DNA of 64,000 nt from an uncultured Pelagibacteraceae bacterium (GCA_902563435.1 CACEXE010000002.1:45131-109130); one strand, 5' to 3'; numbered from the stretch's first letter, positions 1 to 6,858 are shown. Notes: generated from the sequence alone by a model not told the origin. Made by a program: numbers and translations.

Positions 1-1328
1 TTTCAGAAGCATTTAATAATTTAGGTAATATAAAAAAATCTTTAAATGAACCAGATAAAGCAATTGAATGCTTCAAAATGGCCGTCAAGTTAAAAGATAA
101 TAATATAGAAGCTCTCTTTAATCTGGCATCAATATATCAAGAAAATAATAAATTCGAAGATTTAATTAATATTTATAAAAAATTATTACAATTTGATAAG
201 AATCATCTCAAAACTCTTTATAATCTAGGATCAGCTTATTTATTTTTAGGAAATATATCAGAGGGAAAAAATTACTTTGAAAAAGTATTAAAATTAGATC
301 AATCAAATATTCCAAGTTTTAGAAATTATGTCACTGTAACTAAGATAGATAAGAACAATAAGTTATTTAAGCATTTCCAAAATTTAAATTTTGATAAATT
401 AAACAATCATGAAAAAATTTTAATTTTTGATGCTTTAAGTAAATGCTATTTTGATCAAAAAAATGAAGACTTAGGTTTTAATTACTTAGTAAAATCAAAT
501 CTAATCAAAAAAGAAGATACAAAATTCTCCCTTTTAGAACAAAAAGAAAAATATAAAAATATCAAAGATTTCTTTAAGGATACTGCCAATTTTGATTTAA
601 AATTTAACGTTGGAATTAAAAGTACACCAATTTTTATACTTGGTATGCCAAGGTCAGGAACTTCTTTAATTGAGCAAATTTTATCTACACATTCACAAAT
701 TTATGGAGCTGGAGAACTAAATTACTTAGAGAAAATCATAAATCAATTAGGTTTAATAAAACCAAAAGATATAAAATATTACTTTACTGAAATTAGAAAT
801 TATTATTATAAAAATTTATCAAAAATATCAGAAAAACCTTACATAATTGACAAGACCCCACTTAATTGTAGATGGATAGGTTATATTATTAATGCTTTTC
901 CAGAAGCGAAAATTATTCATATAGACAGAAATCCTATGGCAGTTTGTTGGTCAAATTATAAGACATTATTTGTTGATAGGGGATTAGACTTTAGTTTAAC
1001 CCAAGAAGATATGGCTAAATATTTTATTTTGTATAATGACTTAATGAAATTTTGGTTTAAAAAATTTAATAATCAATTTATCAATATTAATTATGAAGAT
1101 TTTGTCCAAGATTTTGAATTACAAACAAAAAATATTCTTTTAAAATTAAACTTAGACTGGGAAGATGACTTAAGAAATTATGAAAAGACTCATAGAGTAG
1201 TCAAAACTGCATCTTTTAATCAGGTTAGAGATAAAATTAAAAAAAATACATCAAAACAATGGGAAAAATATAGTGATTACCTTAAGCCTATGCAAAATAT
1301 TTTAAAAAATAATCAGATAAAATTTTAA
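1..1328 (+). CDS. TPR-repeat sulfotransferase family protein, 5' end outside window
   Basis: The reading frame is already open at base 3 and codes for TPR-like helices upstream of the first in-window ATG (78), so the gene starts before the window. N-terminal TPR helices are followed by a PAPS-dependent sulfotransferase domain. The phosphosulfate-binding loop GMPRSGTSLIEQ is at about 642-677 and a second PAPS-type motif, HIDRNPMAVCWSNYK, at about 915-960. Such fusions are thought to sulfate proteins, lipids or surface glycans; the substrate here is unknown. A relative lies at 17964-19508. This copy ends just before the tRNA-Gly promoter and the integrated element. Confidence 0.85.
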   Translation, partial: SEAFNNLGNIKKSLNEPDKAIECFKMAVKLKDNNIEALFNLASIYQENNKFEDLINIYKKLLQFDKNHLKTLYNLGSAYLFLGNISEGKNYFEKVLKLDQSNIPSFRNYVTVTKIDKNNKLFKHFQNLNFDKLNNHEKILIFDALSKCYFDQKNEDLGFNYLVKSNLIKKEDTKFSLLEQKEKYKNIKDFFKDTANFDLKFNVGIKSTPIFILGMPRSGTSLIEQILSTHSQIYGAGELNYLEKIINQLGLIKPKDIKYYFTEIRNYYYKNLSKISEKPYIIDKTPLNCRWIGYIINAFPEAKIIHIDRNPMAVCWSNYKTLFVDRGLDFSLTQEDMAKYFILYNDLMKFWFKKFNNQFININYEDFVQDFELQTKNILLKLNLDWEDDLRNYEKTHRVVKTASFNQVRDKIKKNTSKQWEKYSDYLKPMQNILKNNQIKF

Positions 1329-1344
1329 AGTTTTTTAATACTTC

Positions 1345-1373
1345 TTGCAATTCAAAAACACGATAATTATAAT
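1345..1373 (+). promoter_or_regulatory. Host tRNA-Gly promoter, now orphaned from its tRNA
   Basis: A TTGCAA -35 box (1345-1350), a 17-bp spacer and a perfect TATAAT -10 box (1368-1373) lie 11 bp before the tRNA-Gly 5' fragment. This is the position expected for the original tRNA promoter. Because the element sits inside the tRNA, this promoter now reads through the 41-bp tRNA remnant toward the integrase at 1531. I see no convincing terminator in between. Confidence 0.7.
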
Positions 1374-1384
1374 AAGTTTAATTG

Positions 1385-1425
1385 GCGGGCATAGCTCAGT
1401 GGTAGAGCGTCTCGTTGCCAACGAG
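1385..1425 (+). repeat. attL: 41-bp duplicate of the tRNA-Gly 5' half
   Basis: These 41 bases are identical to 6784-6824, the first 41 bases of the intact tRNA-Gly (acceptor 5' strand, D arm, anticodon loop and anticodon stem). Identity begins exactly at tRNA base 1 and stops in the 3' side of the anticodon stem. The bases before and after differ between copies. This is the signature of site-specific integration with crossover in the tRNA 5' half. The copy lacks the T arm and acceptor 3' strand, so it is not a working tRNA. Confidence 0.93.
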
Positions 1426-1483
1426 GTAGTCCTTGATTTATTTACCTTGCTAATCCTAATCTTTTTTAAACAATCTCAGTTCT

Positions 1484-1513
1484 TGGCACACTCCTGACAC
1501 ACTTCGACACAAA
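1484..1513 (+). repeat. Left-end repeated GRCACA sites, possible integrase arm sites
   Basis: Three related words, TGGCACA (1484), TGACACA (1495) and CGACACA (1505), are spaced 11 and 10 bp apart, about one helical turn. They lie 59 bp inside the attL core and just before the integrase RBS. The same words in the same orientation occur at the right end (6665-6680). Many tyrosine integrases bind short arm-type repeats beside the core. The assignment is inference from position and shared sequence. Confidence 0.5.
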
Positions 1514-1530
1514 AAAGAAAGGAAAGTGTT

Positions 1531-2487
1531 ATGAGTACATTAAGAAAACATGGTGGGAAGTGGCAATCAATTGTCCGAGTAGTTGGACATCCTCCAATAT
1601 ATAAATCGTTTGTTTCTAAAACTGACGCGTCTCGTTGGGCGGCACAAACAGAAGTTAAAATTAGACGAGAAGATGCGGGAATAGCTAAGATACATTTCCC
1701 AAAATTTGAGGATCTCGCTAGACGTTACATTGAAGAAATCTCAATATTAAAAAAATGTCATAGAGATGAGAGATATACAATTCTTGGCTTTATTAAAAAT
1801 GAGGCTTGGAGCTCCTATCCTATCCATAGAATTAAACCTACTACTATTAATAAATATAGAGATACTCAATCAAAGACTGTCTCAGGAAGTACAATTAATC
1901 GAAGACTCGACGTTATATCTTCTATGTTTACTACATTTAAAAAAGAATGGGGTTATCCTGTAGAAAATCCTGTCCTGAATATTCGTAGACCTAAAAAGTC
2001 TGCACCAAGAGACAGAAGATTTACAGATGATGAGCTTAATAAATTAATCAAAGGTAATAGAACGAGTTCTCAATTAAGATCTATAATTAAGATTGCACTA
2101 GAGACAGGGATGAGAATGTCAGAAATTTTGAGAATAGATGCTCGAAACATTGACGGTAGTACCCTGAAAATTCCAGTTGCAAAAACTAAGCCTCGTATCA
2201 TTCCATTAACTTCGGCAGCTCTTTCAGAAATAAAAAATGCTGATCTCCCGTTTACATTAACTAAGTATGCTTTGGATAAGCAGTTCAGGAGATTATGTAA
2301 TAACTATGGAATTAAAGATGCACATTTTCATGATCTTCGACACCAGGCACTTACTAATTTTATGAAAGATAAAGGGCTCAATGTACCTGAAACAATGATG
2401 ATCGCGGGACATTCAGATCCAAGAATGCTTTTAAGAATTTACAATAATTTAGAAGTTGCTCACGTAGCGGAAAAATTAAAGAGCTAA
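1531..2487 (+). CDS. int: Tyrosine site-specific integrase
   Basis: This 318-residue tyrosine recombinase catalyses integration and excision of the element. An N-terminal arm-binding-like region (1-50) and a SAM-like core-binding domain (about 55-155) precede the catalytic domain. All catalytic positions are visible: R195 in ETGMRMSE, K218 in AKTK, H267 and R270 in HDLRH, H294 in AGHSD, and the nucleophile Y304 in RIYNN. The start is supported by AGGAAAG four bases upstream. It is the first gene inside attL, reads away from the att core, and can be reached by the displaced host tRNA promoter. No separate excisionase was recognised. Confidence 0.96.
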   Translation: MSTLRKHGGKWQSIVRVVGHPPIYKSFVSKTDASRWAAQTEVKIRREDAGIAKIHFPKFEDLARRYIEEISILKKCHRDERYTILGFIKNEAWSSYPIHRIKPTTINKYRDTQSKTVSGSTINRRLDVISSMFTTFKKEWGYPVENPVLNIRRPKKSAPRDRRFTDDELNKLIKGNRTSSQLRSIIKIALETGMRMSEILRIDARNIDGSTLKIPVAKTKPRIIPLTSAALSEIKNADLPFTLTKYALDKQFRRLCNNYGIKDAHFHDLRHQALTNFMKDKGLNVPETMMIAGHSDPRMLLRIYNNLEVAHVAEKLKS

Positions 2488-2621
2488 ATCTATCCTATTC
2501 TCATCTTACACTTTTGAGACTTAGAGATTTTTTAATATTATTATTAGTCTCATAGTATCATCAGTGTAGGGTGGACTGGATTGGATTGGCACCCCGAATA
2601 CCCCTATCACCCCCAAATCAC

Positions 2622-2656
2622 ACATGGTCAATGAGCCATGATCCATGAAACATGAG
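2622..2656 (+). repeat. Five tandem 7-bp iterons (consensus nCATGAn)
   Basis: Five heptamers run without gaps: ACATGGT, CAATGAG, CCATGAT, CCATGAA, ACATGAG. A second group in the same 7-bp register lies at 2802-2822 (TCATGAA, CCTCGAA, ACATGAA). Tandem repeats of one size in non-coding DNA upstream of a replication gene are typical initiator-binding sites. Which protein binds them is unknown; the 614-residue helicase or one of the small proteins is the natural candidate. Confidence 0.6.
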
Positions 2657-2801
2657 TCTTTACGCCATCAATTTACATTTAGTAAAAAAAAATAAAAAAG
2701 TGAAAGTTTTATATTTGTTCTCTTGAATAGTTTTTAATTCTATGCACAAAGAGTAGTTATACAAATTGGACGCTACCAATTAAAAAACTTGTTCGCATTA
2801 A

Positions 2802-2822
2802 TCATGAACCTCGAAACATGAA
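2802..2822 (+). repeat. Second iteron group, three heptamers
   Basis: TCATGAA, CCTCGAA and ACATGAA follow each other in a 7-bp register. CATGAACC recurs 14 bp apart (2803 and 2817). The words match the five-unit iteron at 2622-2656. The middle unit is degenerate. Confidence 0.45.
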
Positions 2823-2991
2823 CCAAAAAACTTTGGTGATTTAGATTTTTAATTGACTGAGAGATTATTACTTCTATAAGCGAAGTTAGTAATAACTCCA
2901 ATTCATTACTAAAAATCATAATCATCATGATCGCTTTGCTCATCTAGTCAATGGGCAAGGCATATTTAACGACTTCATTATGGAGATGATT

Positions 2992-3165
2992 ATGAGAAAC
3001 CAAAATAAACCAATTCAATTAGAGTTTAATTTAAAAGATTCATTAATTGATATTTTAGATGATCCAAGTGCCCCGTTTCATGTTGGTTGCACTGAGGATC
3101 CTGAGACATGTGAAAATCAATTCATTTGTTTATGCGAAGAAGAAATTAAGAAAGGGGGTAATTAA
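2992..3165 (+). CDS. Small hypothetical protein of the satellite (57 aa)
   Basis: This is a 57-residue acidic protein with four cysteines in its C-terminal half (GCTEDPETC and FICLCEEE), which could bind a metal; no family is recognised. The start chosen is ATG 2992 because GGAG (2982-2985) lies six bases before it. An in-frame ATG at 2980 has no RBS. It begins the rightward gene block after the iteron region. Its stop is one base from the next start, so the two are probably co-translated. A regulatory or replication-accessory role is possible but unsupported. Confidence 0.6.
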   Translation: MRNQNKPIQLEFNLKDSLIDILDDPSAPFHVGCTEDPETCENQFICLCEEEIKKGGN

Positions 3166-3166
3166 T

Positions 3167-3589
3167 ATGCCAGAAATTAAAGATCCTACTTATAGAATTT
3201 ATAGCAACGGCGGTAATGTTGAGAGAAAAGGTAAAGAGCTAACTGAGAAAGAATTAAAACTCTTAGCATCCGAAAGAACTCCCGAAGAAACTGAGTTAGA
3301 TATTGGAACAATTCTCAATGAATATCCTGATTGGAAAAGAAAAAATCCAGATAAAACATTTGATCAATTCTTAGAGGAATCAGGATTAAAAAGAATAGAG
3401 TTAAAAGACGGTTCTAAAATTATAGACCTGAGAGCTTATTCAAAATTAAAAGAGCCTAAGATTAAAAAAATAGATCTTGCTAGTTTATTTGAAAACACAG
3501 CTCGTACAGTTGCTAGTCTAAGTCCTGCAGAAAGAGATCAAGTTAATGATCTTTTGAGACGAACTCTCAAATCTATGAAAGGGGAATAG
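3167..3589 (+). CDS. Hypothetical protein of the satellite (140 aa)
   Basis: The start at ATG 3167 is preceded by a strong AAGGGGGT ribosome site (3152-3159). An in-frame upstream ATG at 3059 would run through the preceding gene and is less likely. The protein is charged and probably largely helical: a middle segment YPDWKRKNPDKTFDQFLEESG resembles small helical DNA-binding or adaptor folds, and the C-terminal helix ends LRRTLKSMKGE. No family is recognised. It ends two bases before the primase-helicase gene, suggesting a helper or loader role in replication (inference). Confidence 0.7.
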   Translation: MPEIKDPTYRIYSNGGNVERKGKELTEKELKLLASERTPEETELDIGTILNEYPDWKRKNPDKTFDQFLEESGLKRIELKDGSKIIDLRAYSKLKEPKIKKIDLASLFENTARTVASLSPAERDQVNDLLRRTLKSMKGE

Positions 3590-3590
3590 T

Positions 3591-5435
3591 ATGAGAGAAT
3601 ATTTAAATAATACCCCTGAAACAGATGAGATCTTTGGTTCAATATTCGCGGGTGATGATCTTACCAGAGGTGAGCTAAAATCATGGAATAAAGAAACAGG
3701 AAAAAAATCTGTAACACATGCAAAAAAGAAAATAGATTTCTCCTCTCATTTGAGAGGGGAAGTCATTCAAGGATTATCTCCTGTAAATCAAAAATGGCGA
3801 GGATGTAAATGGATGTGTTTTGATATAGATGAGGAAATAGATCCAGAAATTTTTTGCTCTAAGTTATGGGTTTACAATAGAAGTTTAATTCCATTCAAAT
3901 CTTTGAATGGTCGTTGGCATGTTTATAAATTTTTTAATGAATGGATAGATGTTAACGAAGCAAAGAAGACAGCAAAAAAAATTGAGAAAGATTTAATTGC
4001 TTTAGGTTACGAAGTAGACACATCTCACACACTACCAACAGGGTGGAGCTTTGATCGAAAGAGCAGTGGTTCGTGGATCTTTTTACCTTATGCAGATGAA
4101 AATGTTTGTTATAGTCCAAAAGGTAATCCTCTCAATATATCGCAATTTATATACCGTTATAGAGTCCGTAATCACCCTTTAATCGCGGGTCTAGTAGGTA
4201 TGAATGAGAAACAAGGTGGAAGACCGAAAGCCATGTTTAATGCTTGTTTGTACATGCACCATTACGAAGTTGATACATCACCAGAAGAATTAAATTTACA
4301 TTTAGGAAAGCAGCTCTCAGAAAAAGATTTAGAGAATGCAAAAGGTGTAGAGGAATATTCTAAAGATTATTTAAATCGAAATTATAATAATTATCTTTCA
4401 GAGCTTTGTAATGATGAATTTCCATTCGATAAAAATGAGAAGTTAGAGGAAGAAAAACCAAAAAGAAAAAAGGGTTTAACAACTTTTAATTTTCAGGATT
4501 TCACAGCAAGATCTTATCCAAGTACAAAATATTATTTATATCCTTTTATGAGTAGTGAGAGCGTATCTCTTGGATGGTCTTTGCCTGGAGTTGGAAAAAC
4601 ATTGTTTACTTTTGATGCTTGTTATCATTGTTCTCAAGGTAAGAATTTTTTAGATTGGAACCATAGTTGTCCAGATGATCCTCCTCCATTCTTATATGTA
4701 GAATTTGAGATGAGTTCTAAACAATTACAAAACCGAGCTCTTGAAATAGCTGAAAGAGAAAATTTTAAATACAAACCTGAAAACTTTAGAATTGCTACTT
4801 TAGGTGATCAACCACATGGACAATATCGAATGCTAACTACAAAAGAGGGTAGAGAAGATATTGAAGTAACAGCAAAAGAAATATTAGAGGAAACAGGAAA
4901 ACATCCAATTATTGTAATCGATAATATTAGATTTGCTATGGGTGACTTTGATGAGAAAGAGGGAAAAGATTGGATCCCTTTTGTTTTATGGTGTGCTCAG
5001 ATGAGATCTCAAGGTTATTCAATTATTTATTTACATCATGCTACAAACACAGGAGAAAAGTTCAGTGGTTCGGGATACGGTAACAGTAATGTTAATTTAG
5101 AGTTTGCTCTTAGAATTCCAAAAGATGATGAGATGCACCCTGACTATGATATCGATAATTATACTCAGTTTGTTTTCCAGTTTAAAAAAATGAGAGAAAA
5201 TGTTGTCGGAGCTTTGACACCTTTTTTAGTAGTTACATGTAAGAAAACTCATAAGTGGTTTAAATTTCCAATCCTCTCAAAAACTGAGAGAGCTGTCGCA
5301 AAAGAACTAAGTTTAGGAAAAAAAGTAGATCAGATTATTAGTGAGAACAAAGATAAGGATGGGTTCTCAAGAGCTAATGTATTTAGAGTTAAAAAGAAAA
5401 TAGGAATAAAAGATGAGCTCAGCGAACATTACTAA
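3591..5435 (+). CDS. Primase-like / RepA-family helicase fusion (614 aa)
   Basis: The N-terminal half (about 60-200) contains CFDIDEE (D78, D80) and a later SGSWIFLPY strand, compatible with an archaeo-eukaryotic-primase-like fold. A charged linker (280-296) leads to a RecA/RepA-type ATPase (AAA_25-like). Its Walker A is SLPGVGKT (330-337), YVEFEM at 369-374 matches the family's second acidic strand, Walker B is IIVIDN (440-445), and the LHHATNTG...SGSG stretch (481-495) matches the RepA HH-loop. The C-terminal 60 residues look like a helix-turn-helix. It probably starts and unwinds replication of the excised element. The primase assignment is less certain than the helicase. Its 3' end overlaps the next gene by 23 bp. 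Confidence 0.85.
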   Translation: MREYLNNTPETDEIFGSIFAGDDLTRGELKSWNKETGKKSVTHAKKKIDFSSHLRGEVIQGLSPVNQKWRGCKWMCFDIDEEIDPEIFCSKLWVYNRSLIPFKSLNGRWHVYKFFNEWIDVNEAKKTAKKIEKDLIALGYEVDTSHTLPTGWSFDRKSSGSWIFLPYADENVCYSPKGNPLNISQFIYRYRVRNHPLIAGLVGMNEKQGGRPKAMFNACLYMHHYEVDTSPEELNLHLGKQLSEKDLENAKGVEEYSKDYLNRNYNNYLSELCNDEFPFDKNEKLEEEKPKRKKGLTTFNFQDFTARSYPSTKYYLYPFMSSESVSLGWSLPGVGKTLFTFDACYHCSQGKNFLDWNHSCPDDPPPFLYVEFEMSSKQLQNRALEIAERENFKYKPENFRIATLGDQPHGQYRMLTTKEGREDIEVTAKEILEETGKHPIIVIDNIRFAMGDFDEKEGKDWIPFVLWCAQMRSQGYSIIYLHHATNTGEKFSGSGYGNSNVNLEFALRIPKDDEMHPDYDIDNYTQFVFQFKKMRENVVGALTPFLVVTCKKTHKWFKFPILSKTERAVAKELSLGKKVDQIISENKDKDGFSRANVFRVKKKIGIKDELSEHY

Positions 5436-5883
5436 AACATTAACAGAAAAGGAGAAGTTCTTTGCTAGACTTTATGCTGAGAATTTTTTCTCAAATGAAA
5501 CTATGACGAATACTGAAATCGCAATAAAGGCGGGCTATGCAAAAGAGTCAGCTTATCAACGAGGATATGAGAATACGACATATAAACTTAAACCGCATGT
5601 TGTAACTTACATTGAAAAGCTAAAGGAGGATTTTAGAGTTCGTAATCAGATCTCACCTGAGAAACACATGGCTCGACTTAATGAGATCCACCAATTAGCA
5701 AAAGAAAAGGGACAACTTCATACAGCTATGAATGCAGAAGTTTATCGAGGTAAGGTTGCGGGATATTATGTTGATAAGCAGATAATTAAACAGGAGGAAA
5801 CTGAGGAGGATCTTGACAGAAAACTTAAAGAAATAGTGGATCGCTATAATTTAATTACAGGACATGAGGAGGAAAATGAATAA
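5413..5883 (+). CDS. terS: Phage terminase small subunit
   Basis: This 156-residue protein has the Terminase_2 small-subunit layout. It begins with LTEKEKFFARLYAENF. A helix-turn-helix follows, with NTEIAIKAGYAKESAYQRG at 33-51 and a helix ending PHVVTYIEKL. The oligomerisation region is ARLNEIHQLAKEKGQLHTAM...EVYRGKVAGYYVDK (87-122). TerS recognises the packaging site and recruits the large terminase. No large subunit is encoded here, so this protein would have to work with a helper phage's TerL, as in known satellites. Its start lies inside the helicase gene, indicating one operon. Confidence 0.92.
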   Translation: MSSANITKTLTEKEKFFARLYAENFFSNETMTNTEIAIKAGYAKESAYQRGYENTTYKLKPHVVTYIEKLKEDFRVRNQISPEKHMARLNEIHQLAKEKGQLHTAMNAEVYRGKVAGYYVDKQIIKQEETEEDLDRKLKEIVDRYNLITGHEEENE

Positions 5884-6157
5884 ACAAAAAGATGAGAAAA
5901 TAGGATTTACTAAGGATCAAATGATCCAGATGTTAAGGATCCTAGAAAAAAATAATAATCTAGTTTTAGCTATTGAGGAGGCTCATCACGAGAACAACGT
6001 TGATTATATGAAACTGGAACAACAGCTCCACTTTGAGAAATGGAAAGTTAATTACATCTCCAGGAGATTGAGATGGGTAGCTAAACATTATGACTTACCA
6101 AATATTGTAGTAACGGAGGAAGAACTTGAAGAACAAATTAGAAAAACAGAAAACTAA
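5876..6157 (+). CDS. Hypothetical protein of the satellite (93 aa)
   Basis: The start ATG 5876 overlaps the terS stop and follows AGGAGG (5867-5872). An in-frame ATG at 5864 overlaps that same ribosome site and would add four residues. The protein is helical, charged and rich in Lys, Glu and Asn, with the central words MLRILEKNN and VNYISRRLRWVAKHY. No family is recognised. Its position directly after terS suggests a packaging or helper-interaction role, which is inference only. Confidence 0.65.
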   Translation: MNKQKDEKIGFTKDQMIQMLRILEKNNNLVLAIEEAHHENNVDYMKLEQQLHFEKWKVNYISRRLRWVAKHYDLPNIVVTEEELEEQIRKTEN

Positions 6158-6518
6158 TCCTTTAGATAATTTAGATCAAAAAATAAAAGATCTTAATGAG
6201 CTCTATGATGAGGGGCCCATTGTCCATGATCCAGTGTCTAATACATTCATGAGTGAGGGACAGCTAAAGAAGAAAATTGAGAAAGAAGTTAAAAACAAAC
6301 CTTTTATTAAAATTAAAAAGCCCATAGCTCAACGTAGAGAGCGATTTAAGAGTAAACCTAATACTCAGGTACCCCTAAAAATCGACATCTCACCAATAGT
6401 TAAGCAAGAACAACAACTCCAGGAGAACAACATTTTAAAAAAAATAATCAAGGAACAAGAAACAACAGATCCAGATTTATACAAAGGACTTGGAACTTTT
6501 TTTGCTAAAAAATTTTAA
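6126..6518 (+). CDS. Hypothetical basic protein of the satellite (130 aa), TTG start
   Basis: Translation most likely starts at TTG 6126, six bases after a good GGAGG (6115-6119); no better in-frame ATG is placed near an RBS. It overlaps the previous gene by 32 bp. The protein is hydrophilic: an N-terminal helical part is followed by a Lys/Arg/Pro-rich middle (KIKKPIAQRRERFKSKP) and a Gln/Glu-rich helix. The composition fits a disordered nucleic-acid- or protein-binding factor. No family is recognised. It is the last gene before the right att site. Confidence 0.6.
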   Translation: MKNKLEKQKTNPLDNLDQKIKDLNELYDEGPIVHDPVSNTFMSEGQLKKKIEKEVKNKPFIKIKKPIAQRRERFKSKPNTQVPLKIDISPIVKQEQQLQENNILKKIIKEQETTDPDLYKGLGTFFAKKF

Positions 6519-6664
6519 AAAAAATTGAGAGCTTAATTCTTTGACAGTGTCTTTCATTGTATTACACAAAGCAGTAATCTAAACCTAATCTCAAATCTTG
6601 TTAGGTACCCTAATCTTTAGATGCTATATTTGACTCTCAAAGAGACTCCTTTTTGAATCAATCT

Positions 6665-6682
6665 TGACACACTTGGCACAAA
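6665..6682 (+). repeat. Right-end repeated GRCACA sites, possible integrase arm sites
   Basis: TGACACA (6665) and TGGCACA (6674) lie 9 bp apart inside a TGACACACTTGGCACAAAAG stretch. This closely resembles TGACACACTTCGACACAAAA at 1495-1514 at the other end, in the same orientation. It lies about 100 bp inside attR. Confidence 0.5.
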
Positions 6683-6722
6683 AGAATCTTGTTTTGTTCA
6701 CGTTCTTATGATTTAATAACAT

Positions 6723-6753
6723 TTAAACGTTGTTGTGTTATTAGTGTTATAAA
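6723..6753 (+). promoter_or_regulatory. Element-borne promoter candidate for the rebuilt tRNA-Gly
   Basis: Since the tRNA 5' half at 6784 comes from the element, its promoter must also lie in the element. TATAAA (6748-6753) could be a -10 box with a weak TTAAAC -35 (6723-6728, 19-bp gap). AAACGTT and AACGTTT flank the area as an inverted pair. The boxes are poorer than those of the displaced host promoter at 1345-1373. In the excised circle this promoter would point into int. Confidence 0.35.
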
Positions 6754-6783
6754 CCTTGAACGTTTGAGAAAGAAGAAAGATAA

Positions 6784-6858
6784 GCGGGCATAGCTCAGTG
6801 GTAGAGCGTCTCGTTGCCAACGAGAAGGTCGTGGGTTCGAGTCCCATTGCCCGCTCCA
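6784..6858 (+). tRNA. tRNA-Gly(GCC), hybrid of element 5' half and host 3' half
   Basis: The cloverleaf is complete. Acceptor GCGGGCA pairs with TGCCCGC, the D arm is GCTC-AGTGGTAGA-GCG, the anticodon arm TCTCG-TTGCCAA-CGAGA carries GCC, the T arm includes GTGGGTTCGAGTCCCA, the discriminator is T and CCA is encoded. The first 41 bases duplicate 1385-1425, so this gene serves as attR. An A+T stretch ending in a run of T (6870-6880) follows and may end transcription. Confidence 0.97.

Larger units (their letters stand above)
2488..2991. other. Non-coding block with iterons, candidate replication origin of the element
   Basis: No credible ORF was found on either strand in these 504 bases. The left part is locally GC-rich (around 2570-2620, GGATTGGATTGG then runs of C). 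It is followed by tandem heptamers at 2622-2656, an A-rich stretch at 2680-2700, and more heptamers at 2802-2822. An imperfect hairpin pairs TTATTACTTC with GAAGTTAGTAATAA (about 2865-2900). Iterons beside an AT-rich stretch upstream of a helicase/primase gene fit a satellite-type origin. That function is inferred. Confidence 0.5.
1385..6783 (+). mobile_element. 5.4-kb integrated phage-satellite-like element in tRNA-Gly
   Basis: The element is bounded by 41-bp direct repeats of the tRNA-Gly 5' half and would excise as a 5,399-bp circle. It codes for a tyrosine integrase, two small proteins, a primase/RepA-like helicase, a terminase small subunit and two more small proteins, all on the + strand. 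A non-coding block with 7-bp iterons precedes the replication gene. It lacks large terminase, portal, capsid, tail and lysis genes, so it cannot form particles alone. Integrase plus replication gene plus TerS is known from phage satellites: PICIs, and the very small marine PICMI and VEIME types. Satellite status is inference from content; the helper phage is unknown. Confidence 0.85.

Noticed and set aside
1385..1425. Second tRNA-Gly gene
   Set aside because: Only the 5' half is present; sequence after the anticodon stem (GTAGTCCTTG) gives no T arm or acceptor partner. It is an att remnant.
1766..1963. 65-codon ORF inside the integrase
   Set aside because: It lies in another frame within the int gene, has no motif and is a shadow.
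3059..3166. Upstream extension of the 140-residue satellite protein
   Set aside because: The longer frame overlaps the 57-residue gene and has no ribosome site, while ATG 3167 follows a strong AAGGGGGT.
1385..6783. Conjugative element, insertion sequence or defence island
   Set aside because: No relaxase, transposase, inverted terminal repeats, restriction enzyme or toxin motif is visible; TerS and RepA-like genes point to a phage satellite.
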